The position numbers were made by a program, and so were the translations under genes. A DNA stretch of 14,268 nt from Methylococcaceae bacterium (GTDB lineage: Bacteria; Pseudomonadota; Gammaproteobacteria; Methylococcales; Methylomonadaceae): the NCBI GenBank assembly GCA_005779525.1, contig SXIZ01000033.1, forward strand, positions 1-14,268, in the 5' to 3' direction. How positions within the stretch are numbered: the stretch's first letter is position 1; each line of letters starts with the position of its first letter. This document shows positions 8,077 through 14,268 of the stretch, one piece after another. Under the pieces are notes generated by a model, which saw only the letters and a list, made by a program, of their open reading frames with translations, was not told the origin of the DNA and made no database searches.

Positions 8077-9390
8077 ATGTCCAGCATTCAATTTCTTCTG
8101 ATACGTGCGACCAAAGAATTTGCTACCATCTCTGATACCCCAGCTTTAGATGCGGAAGTGTTACTGAGTCATACGCTAAACAAAGAACGCTCTTATCTGC
8201 GCTCGTGGCCAGAACAAGCACTCACCCCGGAACAAATGGATATATTTCAGGGGTATCTAGAAAAGCGCTTACGTGGAGAACCGATTGCCTACATCATTGG
8301 TTATCGTGAATTCTGGTCTAGAAATTTTGTTGTCGATCACCATGTACTGATTCCACGACACGATACTGAACTGGTCGTTGAACTTAGCTTAAAACGCATA
8401 CCCCGAAATACCGCGTTAAAAATTATCGACCTGGGTACGGGGTCCGGGATTATAGCGGTGACCCTCGCAGCCGAACGCCCCAAAACCGAAGTCTTTGACT
8501 GCGATATTAACGAACACGCCTTGAACATCGCTAAAATCAACGCCAAAAAACACCATGTCAGCCGCATCAAATTTTTTCAAAGTGATTGGTTTGATGCCAT
8601 CCCCGAAACCCATTTTGACTTTATCATCAGCAATCCTCCCTATATTGCGCACGATGACCCGCACCTGAAACAAGGTGACTTACGCTTTGAACCACAAAAT
8701 GCCCTGATCTCAGCCAAACAAGGTTTACACGACCTAAGCAATCTAATTGAACGGGCGCGGCAACATCTCAATCCTAATGGTTTTTTAATCTTAGAACATG
8801 GCTACGATCAAAAAGCCCAAGTGAAATCCTTGTTTAATGAACACGGTTATCAAAATGTCGAAACTTATTTAGACTTAGGCGGCAACCCTAGAGTTACCTG
8901 TGGGCAATGGTTAACGGCTTCGGCAACCGACACCCCCTCAGCAGCGCAGCATCAACCCTTGCCCAATCCGCTTGCCGCGCCCCCGGAAGTCAAACTACCG
9001 CGTAAACTAGTGCAACATTTATTGCACACTGCACAAGCAACCCCTAATATCGAAGTATGTGGTTTAATCAGTGGCGTTAACCATGTCCCCACCCACTGTT
9101 ATCCCATCAGCAACGCCGCAGATCACCCTCAGACGCAATTTTTACTCGATGCCAAACAACAAATTGCGGCACTTACCCATATGCGCGAGCAGGGTGAAAC
9201 TTTATTTGCCATTTACCACTCGCACCCAACTGGGCCTGCGACCCCGTCAAAAACTGATGTGCAACTCACCGCCTACCCCGAAGCTTTGCACCTCATCATC
9301 TCCTTAAACACCAAAGGGGTGCTAGAAATGCGCTGCTTCAAAATAGTCAACACCCTCACCCAAGAAATACCACTACTGCTTGTTGACTAA
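8077..9390 (+). CDS. prmC: PrmC release-factor glutamine methyltransferase fused to a C-terminal JAMM/MPN+ metalloprotease domain
   Basis: The N-terminal part (about 1-280) is PrmC/HemK, which uses S-adenosylmethionine to N5-methylate the glutamine of the release-factor GGQ motif. It has the helical N-domain, the SAM-binding motif DLGTGSG (118-124) and the substrate-gripping NPPY (186-189). A usual PRPDTE-like motif reads PRHDTE (93-98). PrmC proteins normally end near residue 280. Here a Pro/Ala-rich linker (about 281-305) leads to a complete JAMM/M67 domain (about 306-437). The domain has Glu326 in EVCGL, then HSHP (381-384), Ser391 and Asp394, which is exactly the H-x-H-x7-S-x2-D zinc site. 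Bacterial JAMM proteins of this type process sulfur-carrier proteins, but no partner is visible here. It lies 2 nt after prfA. The reading frame is unbroken. The function of the fused domain is unknown. Confidence 0.93.
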   Translation: MSSIQFLLIRATKEFATISDTPALDAEVLLSHTLNKERSYLRSWPEQALTPEQMDIFQGYLEKRLRGEPIAYIIGYREFWSRNFVVDHHVLIPRHDTELVVELSLKRIPRNTALKIIDLGTGSGIIAVTLAAERPKTEVFDCDINEHALNIAKINAKKHHVSRIKFFQSDWFDAIPETHFDFIISNPPYIAHDDPHLKQGDLRFEPQNALISAKQGLHDLSNLIERARQHLNPNGFLILEHGYDQKAQVKSLFNEHGYQNVETYLDLGGNPRVTCGQWLTASATDTPSAAQHQPLPNPLAAPPEVKLPRKLVQHLLHTAQATPNIEVCGLISGVNHVPTHCYPISNAADHPQTQFLLDAKQQIAALTHMREQGETLFAIYHSHPTGPATPSKTDVQLTAYPEALHLIISLNTKGVLEMRCFKIVNTLTQEIPLLLVD

Positions 9391-9415
9391 CTGTCTGCAA
9401 TTACAAGCCACATTT

Positions 9416-9448
9416 TTAGCGGCGACCTTAGCCCACCTAAGCCGCTAA
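9416..9448. terminator. Imperfect hairpin between convergent prmC and the permease gene
   Basis: TTAGCGG (9416-9422) pairs with CCGCTAA (9442-9448), and inside it CTTAG (9427-9431) pairs with CTAAG (9437-9441) around a 5-nt loop. Four unpaired bases (CGAC) sit on the left arm. It covers the stop codon of the minus-strand permease gene. Neither direction has a proper U-tract after the stem, so intrinsic termination is doubtful; a structured 3' end for either convergent transcript is possible. Confidence 0.3.
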
Positions 9449-10228
9449 CATCTTAAAGCCCATAATAAACAACAACAGCGCAAAATAGCGCTTAAGCCGC
9501 CCAGCGGGTAAACGATGTGCCAAGCGAGCACCTATCGGTGCGGTAATGAAACTAAAGGCAACAATTCCTGCAAACGCGGGCAAATACACATAACCCACAC
9601 TCCATTCTGGCAAGTGTTGCACCTGCCACCCTAACAACACAAAACTTACAGTACCCACTAATGCAATAGGCAAGCCACAGGCACTTGAGGTTGCCACGGC
9701 GTACTTCATTTCTAATTGCCTGCCCAACAAAAACGGTACAATCAAGGTTCCGCCACCAATGCCCAATAATGCCGATAGAAAACCAATCACCCAACCTACC
9801 GTCGCATCGATCCAACGAGAGCGCTGCAAACCACGCACAATCGGTTTAAACTGCAATGCTAATTGCACGCCTACCAGCAGCTGAAAAACACCACAAATCT
9901 CACGTAACGTCGCGGTAGGCAACTGTTGTGCATACGCTGCCCCCAGTGCCGTTCCGAGCATAATTCCTGGGGCCAAATGCCAAACCTGCGACCAAGCGAT
10001 CGCTTGCAAGCGCTGATGCGCTGCGATTGCGGACAGTGCCGTCAATATAATAGTCGCTAACGAGGTCCCCACCGCCATAAGCATAATCAAGTCCTCAGGA
10101 AAGCCATACGCGCTGAAGACTAGGGACAGCACTGGCACGATCACCAATCCCCCACCAATTCCAAATAACCCAGCAAAAAAGCCAGAGATCATCCCCAGCA
10201 CCGAACTAATCGCTATAAGTTCTAACAT
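9437..10228 (-). CDS. TauE/SafE-family integral membrane permease
   Basis: A 263-residue, very hydrophobic inner-membrane protein with about eight predicted membrane segments. Two halves carry the same motif in duplicate, LFGIGGGLVIVPVL (21-34) and LLGIGGGTLIVPFL (154-167), which is the signature of the TauE/SafE/YfcA family (DUF81). The AAHQRLQAIAW loop (about 69-79) is also typical. Characterised relatives export sulfoacetate or transport sulfite or other sulfur-containing or organic anions. The substrate cannot be read from the sequence and the neighbours do not settle it. The ATG has only a weak ribosome-binding site. The gene converges on prmC (46 nt between stops) and diverges from the TPR gene at 10479. 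Confidence 0.9.
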   Translation of the reverse strand: MLELIAISSVLGMISGFFAGLFGIGGGLVIVPVLSLVFSAYGFPEDLIMLMAVGTSLATIILTALSAIAAHQRLQAIAWSQVWHLAPGIMLGTALGAAYAQQLPTATLREICGVFQLLVGVQLALQFKPIVRGLQRSRWIDATVGWVIGFLSALLGIGGGTLIVPFLLGRQLEMKYAVATSSACGLPIALVGTVSFVLLGWQVQHLPEWSVGYVYLPAFAGIVAFSFITAPIGARLAHRLPAGRLKRYFALLLFIMGFKMLAA

Positions 10229-10478
10229 CGCGTCTTAATTTCCCAGTCACAGTGTAAATAGACCTGAATTTTAGCATTCCCCAACCACCTGCTTGCAGCT
10301 TAAATCAAACGCGACATGCAAAACCATTCTCCCCGGCCTAAGCCTAGTTTAAGCAAGCCACTCACATAGAATAGGTTTGTTTAATAACCATTTTTATGTC
10401 AATATTTCTACCTAAGGCCGTCCTTTGCCTTGGTTTCCAAATCTATCCCTGCCTCTAACGCTACCCTGAGGACAATCC
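10229..10478. other. Divergent intergenic region between the permease and the exported TPR gene
   Basis: A 250-nt stretch without a convincing gene. Toward the permease there is a weak minus-strand TAAAAT (10273 down to 10268) with no matching -35. Toward the TPR gene no good hexamer pair is seen; TTGTTT (10377-10382) has only a poor -10 downstream. A small hairpin lies at 10411-10433. GAGGA, 6 nt before the ATG at 10479, is a good ribosome-binding site. Two tiny frames (17 and 20 codons) are present but lack ribosome-binding sites. Confidence 0.5.
10411..10433 (+). other. Small hairpin in the leader of the exported TPR gene
   Basis: CCTAAGGC (10411-10418) pairs with GCCTTGG (10427-10433) leaving one bulged T, with an 8-nt loop, and is followed by TTT. 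It lies 45 nt before the ATG at 10479. It could be an attenuator-like element or mRNA-stabilising structure, or chance; the short T-run makes it a weak terminator at best. Confidence 0.25.
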
Positions 10479-11153
10479 ATGAACACTCAAGTAATAATGG
10501 TCAGCCTGCTCCTATTGCTAGGAAACCTTGATTGCGCCAGCGCTATCAGCCAAGATCAAGTTCAAGCAAAAATCGCCTCCGCTAAAACGGCACTCACACA
10601 ACATAGCGCGAAGCAAGATACTGCCAACATGGCGCAAGATTACACCGATATCGGACTAGGTCAGCAGACACTCGGCGAGTTGGATAAAGCTATTGAAGCC
10701 TTCCAAGAGGCTTTAAAACTTTATAAAACTTTGGATAACAAAGCAGAAATGGCCAAGGAATACGCCAACTTGGCACTCGCTTATAAAGACCAAGGGAAAC
10801 TGGATAACGCCATTAACGCCCACCAAGAAGCCCTAAAATTAAATCTATTTTTAGGCAATAAACAAAGTATGGCAGGCGACTATTTAGACTTGGCCAAAGT
10901 TTACGAAGCTCGCAACGAATTAGATAAAGCCATCGAAATTTATAAAAAAGCCCTTAAACTTTTTGAAGAAACGGATGACAAAGAGGGCATTGCCGATGAA
11001 TACGTCGAGCTCGGCGAGTTCTATCAAAAACACGGCAATAAAAAAGAAGCCAAAATTTATTTTCAAAAAAGCCTAAAACTGTATCAACAACTGGGGCTAG
11101 GTGATGATGAAAATGCCCAAAAAGCGCAGTCACAATTAAACACGTTGAATTAA
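10479..11153 (+). CDS. Small exported tetratricopeptide-repeat protein
   Basis: A 224-residue protein of unknown function. Residues 1-22 form a signal peptide: hydrophobic core VSLLLLLG and a type I cleavage site after CASA (22/23). Cys19 does not sit in a proper lipobox, so a lipoprotein is unlikely. Four tandem TPR units follow with exact 40-residue spacing; the EALK/KALK/KSLK helix ends fall at 77-80, 117-120, 157-160 and 197-200. Unit length of 40 rather than 34 places it with the kinesin-light-chain-like TPR_12 style. The mature protein is Lys/Glu/Gln-rich and probably a periplasmic protein-binding scaffold. The ATG has a GAGGA ribosome-binding site 6 nt upstream. It appears monocistronic and is unrelated by sequence to the large TPR lipoprotein at 3792-5591. 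Confidence 0.85.
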   Translation: MNTQVIMVSLLLLLGNLDCASAISQDQVQAKIASAKTALTQHSAKQDTANMAQDYTDIGLGQQTLGELDKAIEAFQEALKLYKTLDNKAEMAKEYANLALAYKDQGKLDNAINAHQEALKLNLFLGNKQSMAGDYLDLAKVYEARNELDKAIEIYKKALKLFEETDDKEGIADEYVELGEFYQKHGNKKEAKIYFQKSLKLYQQLGLGDDENAQKAQSQLNTLN

Positions 11154-11415
11154 GATTTTTACTTTTAGGCCATTGGTATTCCTGCATCATAGCAGCGCAT
11201 ATTTGTGTTTATGCTTGATTGTTAATCCATAAACTCCGAATTATTTAACTACTCTAATCAATTAGCGTAGCTAATTTCGATAAATTGACCAACGTACATT
11301 CCATGCTAGCTATCGGTAACCAATTCATTCCTAAGGGTATTAGAACACCGAGTCCCGCCTATGTCATATCAGTGTAAAATACCACTTTTACCATGACTTC
11401 CCCGGAGTTTTCGTT
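11154..11415. other. Intergenic region upstream of the response regulator
   Basis: A 262-nt AT-rich stretch with no convincing gene. It holds the perfect inverted repeat at 11260-11276. A TTGACC (11285-11290) lies 16 nt before TGC-TAGCTA (11307-11312), a poor promoter candidate. A TAAAAT (11375-11380) lacks a -35. A 24-codon frame (11303-11377) has no ribosome-binding site. No intrinsic terminator for the preceding TPR gene is obvious. Confidence 0.5.
11260..11276. repeat. Perfect inverted repeat, possible operator
   Basis: AATTAGC (11260-11266) and GCTAATT (11270-11276) form perfect 7-nt arms around a 3-nt spacer (GTA). It lies 9 nt before a TTGACC -35-like hexamer and about 140 nt before the response-regulator start. 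The symmetry is the kind bound by a dimeric helix-turn-helix protein; which protein binds it, if any, is unknown. Confidence 0.4.
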
Positions 11416-12138
11416 TTGAATGCTCAGCCGCAATTACACATTTTATTACTCGAAAATGAAGGCTTAACGCGAGCAGGTTACCGGGCCTTGCTATACGACA
11501 TGCTCCCACAAGCCGTGGTGCTGGAGGCGGCGACTTATGCACAAGCAGTAGCCTGCCTCAGCCAAAACACGATTCAATTTGCGCTGCTAGATTACAAGTT
11601 GTCCGAGGAAAAAACTGGGCTAGATGTGCTGCATTTTATCAGTGAGCAAGGCTTAATAACGCGGGCGATCGTGCTCTCGGGATTTTCCGCAGATGGTGGC
11701 TTAGCACATGAGCTGGTCTGGCAATGTTTGGAGGCGGGCGCCTTTGGCTATATCCCTAAAGCGACCGAAAACGTCAGGGTATTACGCGAAGCACTTGCGA
11801 CGGTGTTTGCTGGCAAATTATTTCTACCGGATTTTGTAACTGAGAAAGCAACGAATACCGCCTGTTATACCCCTCCCTCGTTAGAAAGCTTTGGCATCCG
11901 TGGCCGTTTATTAGAAGTGTTTGTTTATTTGTGTCATGCCTATCCGCACAAGGTGATCGCCAAACAGCTTAGAGGCAAAAATGGCGCGGAGTTATCCGAG
12001 GGTACGGTGCGCAATTATGCCGCGGAAATTTTTGAACGTTTTGCAGTGAACAATAAATCCGAGCTATTGCTCAAGGTCACGCAATTGGGTATTCAGGTCC
12101 CAAGTTTGCAAGCCTTAGGATTAGCCAACGTCGATTAA
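11416..12138 (+). CDS. NarL/LuxR-type response regulator with degenerate acidic pocket
   Basis: A 240-residue transcription factor. Residues about 6-135 are a receiver domain: phospho-acceptor Asp59 (FALLDYKL), switch Ser88 (VLSG) and Lys115 (GYIPKA) are present. The usual metal-binding Asp-Asp after strand 1 is replaced by LENE (12-15), so Mg2+ binding and phosphorylation may be altered. Residues about 160-226 are a LuxR/NarL-like helix-turn-helix: IAKQL, then SEGTVRNYAAEIFERFAV, matching the family SxGTVkxhvxxIxxKLxV pattern. About six extra residues (RGKNGA, 186-191) lie between the scaffold and recognition helices. The TTG start is supported by GGAG 8 nt upstream. It converges with the sensor kinase gene, 27 nt apart at the stops, and may be its partner. 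Confidence 0.85.
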   Translation: MNAQPQLHILLLENEGLTRAGYRALLYDMLPQAVVLEAATYAQAVACLSQNTIQFALLDYKLSEEKTGLDVLHFISEQGLITRAIVLSGFSADGGLAHELVWQCLEAGAFGYIPKATENVRVLREALATVFAGKLFLPDFVTEKATNTACYTPPSLESFGIRGRLLEVFVYLCHAYPHKVIAKQLRGKNGAELSEGTVRNYAAEIFERFAVNNKSELLLKVTQLGIQVPSLQALGLANVD

Positions 12139-12165
12139 ACGCTGTTTTAACCGCGTCGTTTTACT

Positions 12166-14268
12166 TCAGTCAGGATGCGTTTTAGCTGTTGGCAGCCATA
12201 GGCTGATATGCGTTCCCTTTCCTGGTCTGGAGCGGAAGCGAAATTGATGATCTGGTAATATTTGTAAACACTGCTGTACTACCGCCAAGCCTAAGCCAGA
12301 ACCTTTATTTCGATCCCGCGCGGGATTATTGATTTGGAATAACGGTTTAAATATCTGCGCGTGCAACTCTGGCGCAATCCCTACGCCATTATCCAAAATA
12401 TCAATGCGCAGGTATTCAGCGGTCGCCAGCACAGCCAAAATGACGGAGGCTGGCTGTGCTTTGCTGGAGTCCGCATATTTAATGGCATTGCTCACAAGAT
12501 TTAGCAAAATACGCTGCAGTAGATGGGGGTCGCTATGAATCAGTATAGGCCGCGTGCCATTAGCGGAACAGCTTAACTGCACTTGCTGTTGTGAGGCTAA
12601 TGGCTGCAAAGTGGCTACGAGTTCGCGTAGTAAACCAGCGACATCGATAATTTGATAGTTGGCTGCCAACAACCCTGACTCCAATTCCGCCAACGCTTGC
12701 ATTTGATTGATACTCGCACTTAAGAGCTGATTGGCTTGGGTGACCTGGGTTAACTGCTGCTGAGCTTGCTGTAAATCCCCCTTATCCAAAGCTTTCGCAC
12801 CTATATCGAGAAAAATATTGATGGGTTCAAGAATATTACGTAAATCATGGGTCGCGTGGGCGATAAAGGTTGATTTGTCCTGATTGGCACGCATGGCCTG
12901 TTCTAAATACGTTTGCTTGCTAAGTAATTCCTGGGTGTGCTGCTGTTGGATACGCAGTAATTCTTGTTGTTGTTCGAGCTTTAATGCTTTATAAATTGCG
13001 TCACGATCACGTTCAGGTGGCGTTTTGATACGCACGACGATAGCATCTTGTTTGCGTTCTATAGCTTGTACAAAGAGGTCCTCATTACCTGCTTGCACCA
13101 AAATAGTCTTCAGCGCAGTACTTAACGCCACAAGTTCGGTATGGTTATGCACTAACAGATCAATAGTATCGGCGATGCGTTGATAGAGCTTTGAGAATTC
13201 GCCTTCTGCATAGTTGTGTTCTGGAGGATCACGCTGCTGTTGCTGCTCTGCTAAATACACATATTCACAGATAACAGCGTCCAACTGGGTTCGGGTATCG
13301 ATGTTCCAATTTTTGATACAGGCTCCGGTCAACTGTGCGGCATTAAAACAGGTGCCAACCGCATTGCATTCACTCAGATTAGCATGAGTTAAATTGCTGC
13401 GCGTAAAATTCGCCAAGCTAAGATTTGCATTGGAGAAATTGATCCCAATGAGCACCATCCCAGAAAAATCTAAGCCATGTAAGTCCATCTGTGAAAAATC
13501 CTGATCCAGCAGCTGCCCGTGGATCATCAAATCACGTACTTTACTCTCCGCTAGGACCGTTCCCATGGTAATCGCCAAGCTTGCATTTTTAGCGTGTTGC
13601 CACTGACAACCGAGGATATTCGCATCTTTAAAGCGAGCATATTGCAAGTCTGCCTGGGTAAAATCGACGTTGTGTAAGCGTGCAAAGGCAAATTGCGTAC
13701 TGCCCCAACTATTGAGTAAAGCGCCTAAAATATGCAACCATTTCGCAGGTACTTTGCCACTTCGGGTATCTAGGAGCAGATAACAAGCAAAGCCTGCAAA
13801 AATTAAACTGGCATCTATGCCTTGCAGCAGATCCCCGCTCTCCAAAGTAATTGCTATCACGCCAGCGTACACACCCGCAATCGCAATCACACTGGCAGAA
13901 AGTTGCCCCAGGGTAATGATGACTGCGATACTCATCGTAAAAATCGCTGAAGCTGCAAGAGAAAATAGCGTGGTTAAAATATTTAACCCCAAAAGGCCTG
14001 CGACAAGCGATATTCCCAAAAATATAGGCGTCAAACGTAACTGCCGCTGCCGATAATCCATAATAAGTAGGCTACACATCAAGACAATATAAAGATGTAA
14101 ACCATGGGTGAGTGGGGTTTTTGCGATATGAATATCTATGGCTGTCAAAGAAGCCTGAATCCAATCTACAAATACGATGTTATTTTTGGGAATCGAATAG
14201 CCCGCGACACTGCCAATAAGAAATTTCAACGGTAAGATTAGCAAGGTCTGCTTTAAGGTGCGACCCAT
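12166..14268 (-). CDS. Membrane-anchored pentapeptide-repeat sensor histidine kinase (possibly 5'-incomplete)
   Basis: The 700 visible residues hold, in order: a hydrophobic N-region with about five membrane segments (about 58-70, 81-100, 104-120, 123-142, 152-166, perhaps another at 8-22); pentapeptide repeats in two blocks (about 197-222 and 253-313, with A(N/D)Lxx and xxNFS units); a cap-like segment with VICEYVYL and NYAEGEFSKLY (about 332-362) typical of cyanobacterial-style pentapeptide proteins; a Gln-rich coiled coil (about 425-465); and a HisKA-like dimerisation domain with phospho-acceptor His474 in HATHDLRN. The ATP-binding domain has N-box Asn594, G1 DNGVGI (626-631) and G2 GSGLGL (656-661). 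All catalytic boxes are intact. The ATG occupies the last three bases of the window, so the true start may lie beyond. The signal sensed is unknown. Confidence 0.88.
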   Translation of the reverse strand: MGRTLKQTLLILPLKFLIGSVAGYSIPKNNIVFVDWIQASLTAIDIHIAKTPLTHGLHLYIVLMCSLLIMDYRQRQLRLTPIFLGISLVAGLLGLNILTTLFSLAASAIFTMSIAVIITLGQLSASVIAIAGVYAGVIAITLESGDLLQGIDASLIFAGFACYLLLDTRSGKVPAKWLHILGALLNSWGSTQFAFARLHNVDFTQADLQYARFKDANILGCQWQHAKNASLAITMGTVLAESKVRDLMIHGQLLDQDFSQMDLHGLDFSGMVLIGINFSNANLSLANFTRSNLTHANLSECNAVGTCFNAAQLTGACIKNWNIDTRTQLDAVICEYVYLAEQQQQRDPPEHNYAEGEFSKLYQRIADTIDLLVHNHTELVALSTALKTILVQAGNEDLFVQAIERKQDAIVVRIKTPPERDRDAIYKALKLEQQQELLRIQQQHTQELLSKQTYLEQAMRANQDKSTFIAHATHDLRNILEPINIFLDIGAKALDKGDLQQAQQQLTQVTQANQLLSASINQMQALAELESGLLAANYQIIDVAGLLRELVATLQPLASQQQVQLSCSANGTRPILIHSDPHLLQRILLNLVSNAIKYADSSKAQPASVILAVLATAEYLRIDILDNGVGIAPELHAQIFKPLFQINNPARDRNKGSGLGLAVVQQCLQILPDHQFRFRSRPGKGTHISLWLPTAKTHPD

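Noticed and set aside
8905..9000. Possibility that the PrmC-JAMM fusion is two genes joined by a sequencing error
   Set aside because: The frame is open throughout, the linker has a plausible Pro/Ala-rich composition, and I see no ribosome-binding site plus start codon at the head of the JAMM part. It remains to be confirmed by reads, so it is kept as a finding rather than a pseudogene.
10396..10458. 20-codon frame (MSIFLPKAVL...) upstream of the exported TPR gene
   Set aside because: No ribosome-binding site and no recognisable leader-peptide pattern such as repeated regulatory codons.
10479..10550. Lipoprotein signal at Cys19 of the exported TPR protein
   Set aside because: Residues before the cysteine (NLD) do not fit the small-residue lipobox, whereas CASA-IS fits a type I cleavage site.
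11303..11377. 24-codon frame upstream of the response regulator
   Set aside because: No ribosome-binding site before the ATG and no recognisable protein feature.
12139..12165. Possible bidirectional terminator between the response regulator and the kinase (AAACG...CGTTT)
   Set aside because: Only about five base pairs with a long loop; not distinguishable from chance.
1..14268. Insertion sequences, CRISPR arrays, phage or attachment sites
   Set aside because: No transposase or integrase reading frames, no regularly spaced direct repeats, and no duplicated tRNA 3' end next to tRNA-Gln were seen.

Overview
The window reads as a chromosomal segment of a gammaproteobacterium. The main evidence is gene order. 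On the minus strand, from right to left, lie a TPR outer-membrane lipoprotein, lolB, ispE, tRNA-Gln(UUG), prs, rplY (long Ctc form) and pth. Divergent from them on the plus strand lie hemA, prfA and prmC. This is the arrangement known around PA4664-PA4672 of Pseudomonas aeruginosa. Base composition is moderate, and a large pentapeptide-repeat histidine kinase of a style common in cyanobacteria and in sulfur-oxidising Thiotrichales/Beggiatoa-type bacteria lies at the right end. A Thiotrichales-like host is therefore a reasonable guess, but the window does not prove it.

Region 1 (1-5591, minus) is a housekeeping block. LolB and the TPR lipoprotein serve the outer membrane. IspE makes isoprenoid precursors, Prs makes PRPP, RplY is ribosomal protein L25/Ctc, and Pth recycles peptidyl-tRNA. 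Genes are tightly packed: 0-nt, 8-nt-overlap and 2-nt junctions. A mature-length tRNA-Gln sits between ispE and prs. A good sigma70-type promoter overlaps the end of pth and points out of the window to the left, probably toward the next gene (ychF in many relatives).

Region 2 (5592-9390) holds a divergent promoter region, then hemA-prfA-prmC, coupled by a 4-nt overlap and a 2-nt gap. HemA begins tetrapyrrole synthesis, PrfA is release factor 1, and PrmC methylates the release-factor GGQ glutamine. Here PrmC carries a complete extra C-terminal JAMM/MPN+ metalloprotease domain in the same reading frame. This is the most unusual protein architecture in the window. The moeB/ThiF-type gene that follows prmC in some relatives is absent.

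Region 3 (9391-14268) is more accessory. It holds a TauE/SafE-family membrane permease (minus), a small exported protein with four 40-residue TPR units (plus), a NarL/LuxR-like response regulator with a degenerate acidic pocket (plus, TTG start), and a 700-residue membrane-anchored pentapeptide-repeat sensor histidine kinase (minus). The regulator and kinase are convergent with stops 27 nt apart and may be a cognate pair. The kinase begins at the last base of the window, so its N-terminus may be incomplete. I see no insertion sequence, CRISPR array, rRNA or phage gene.
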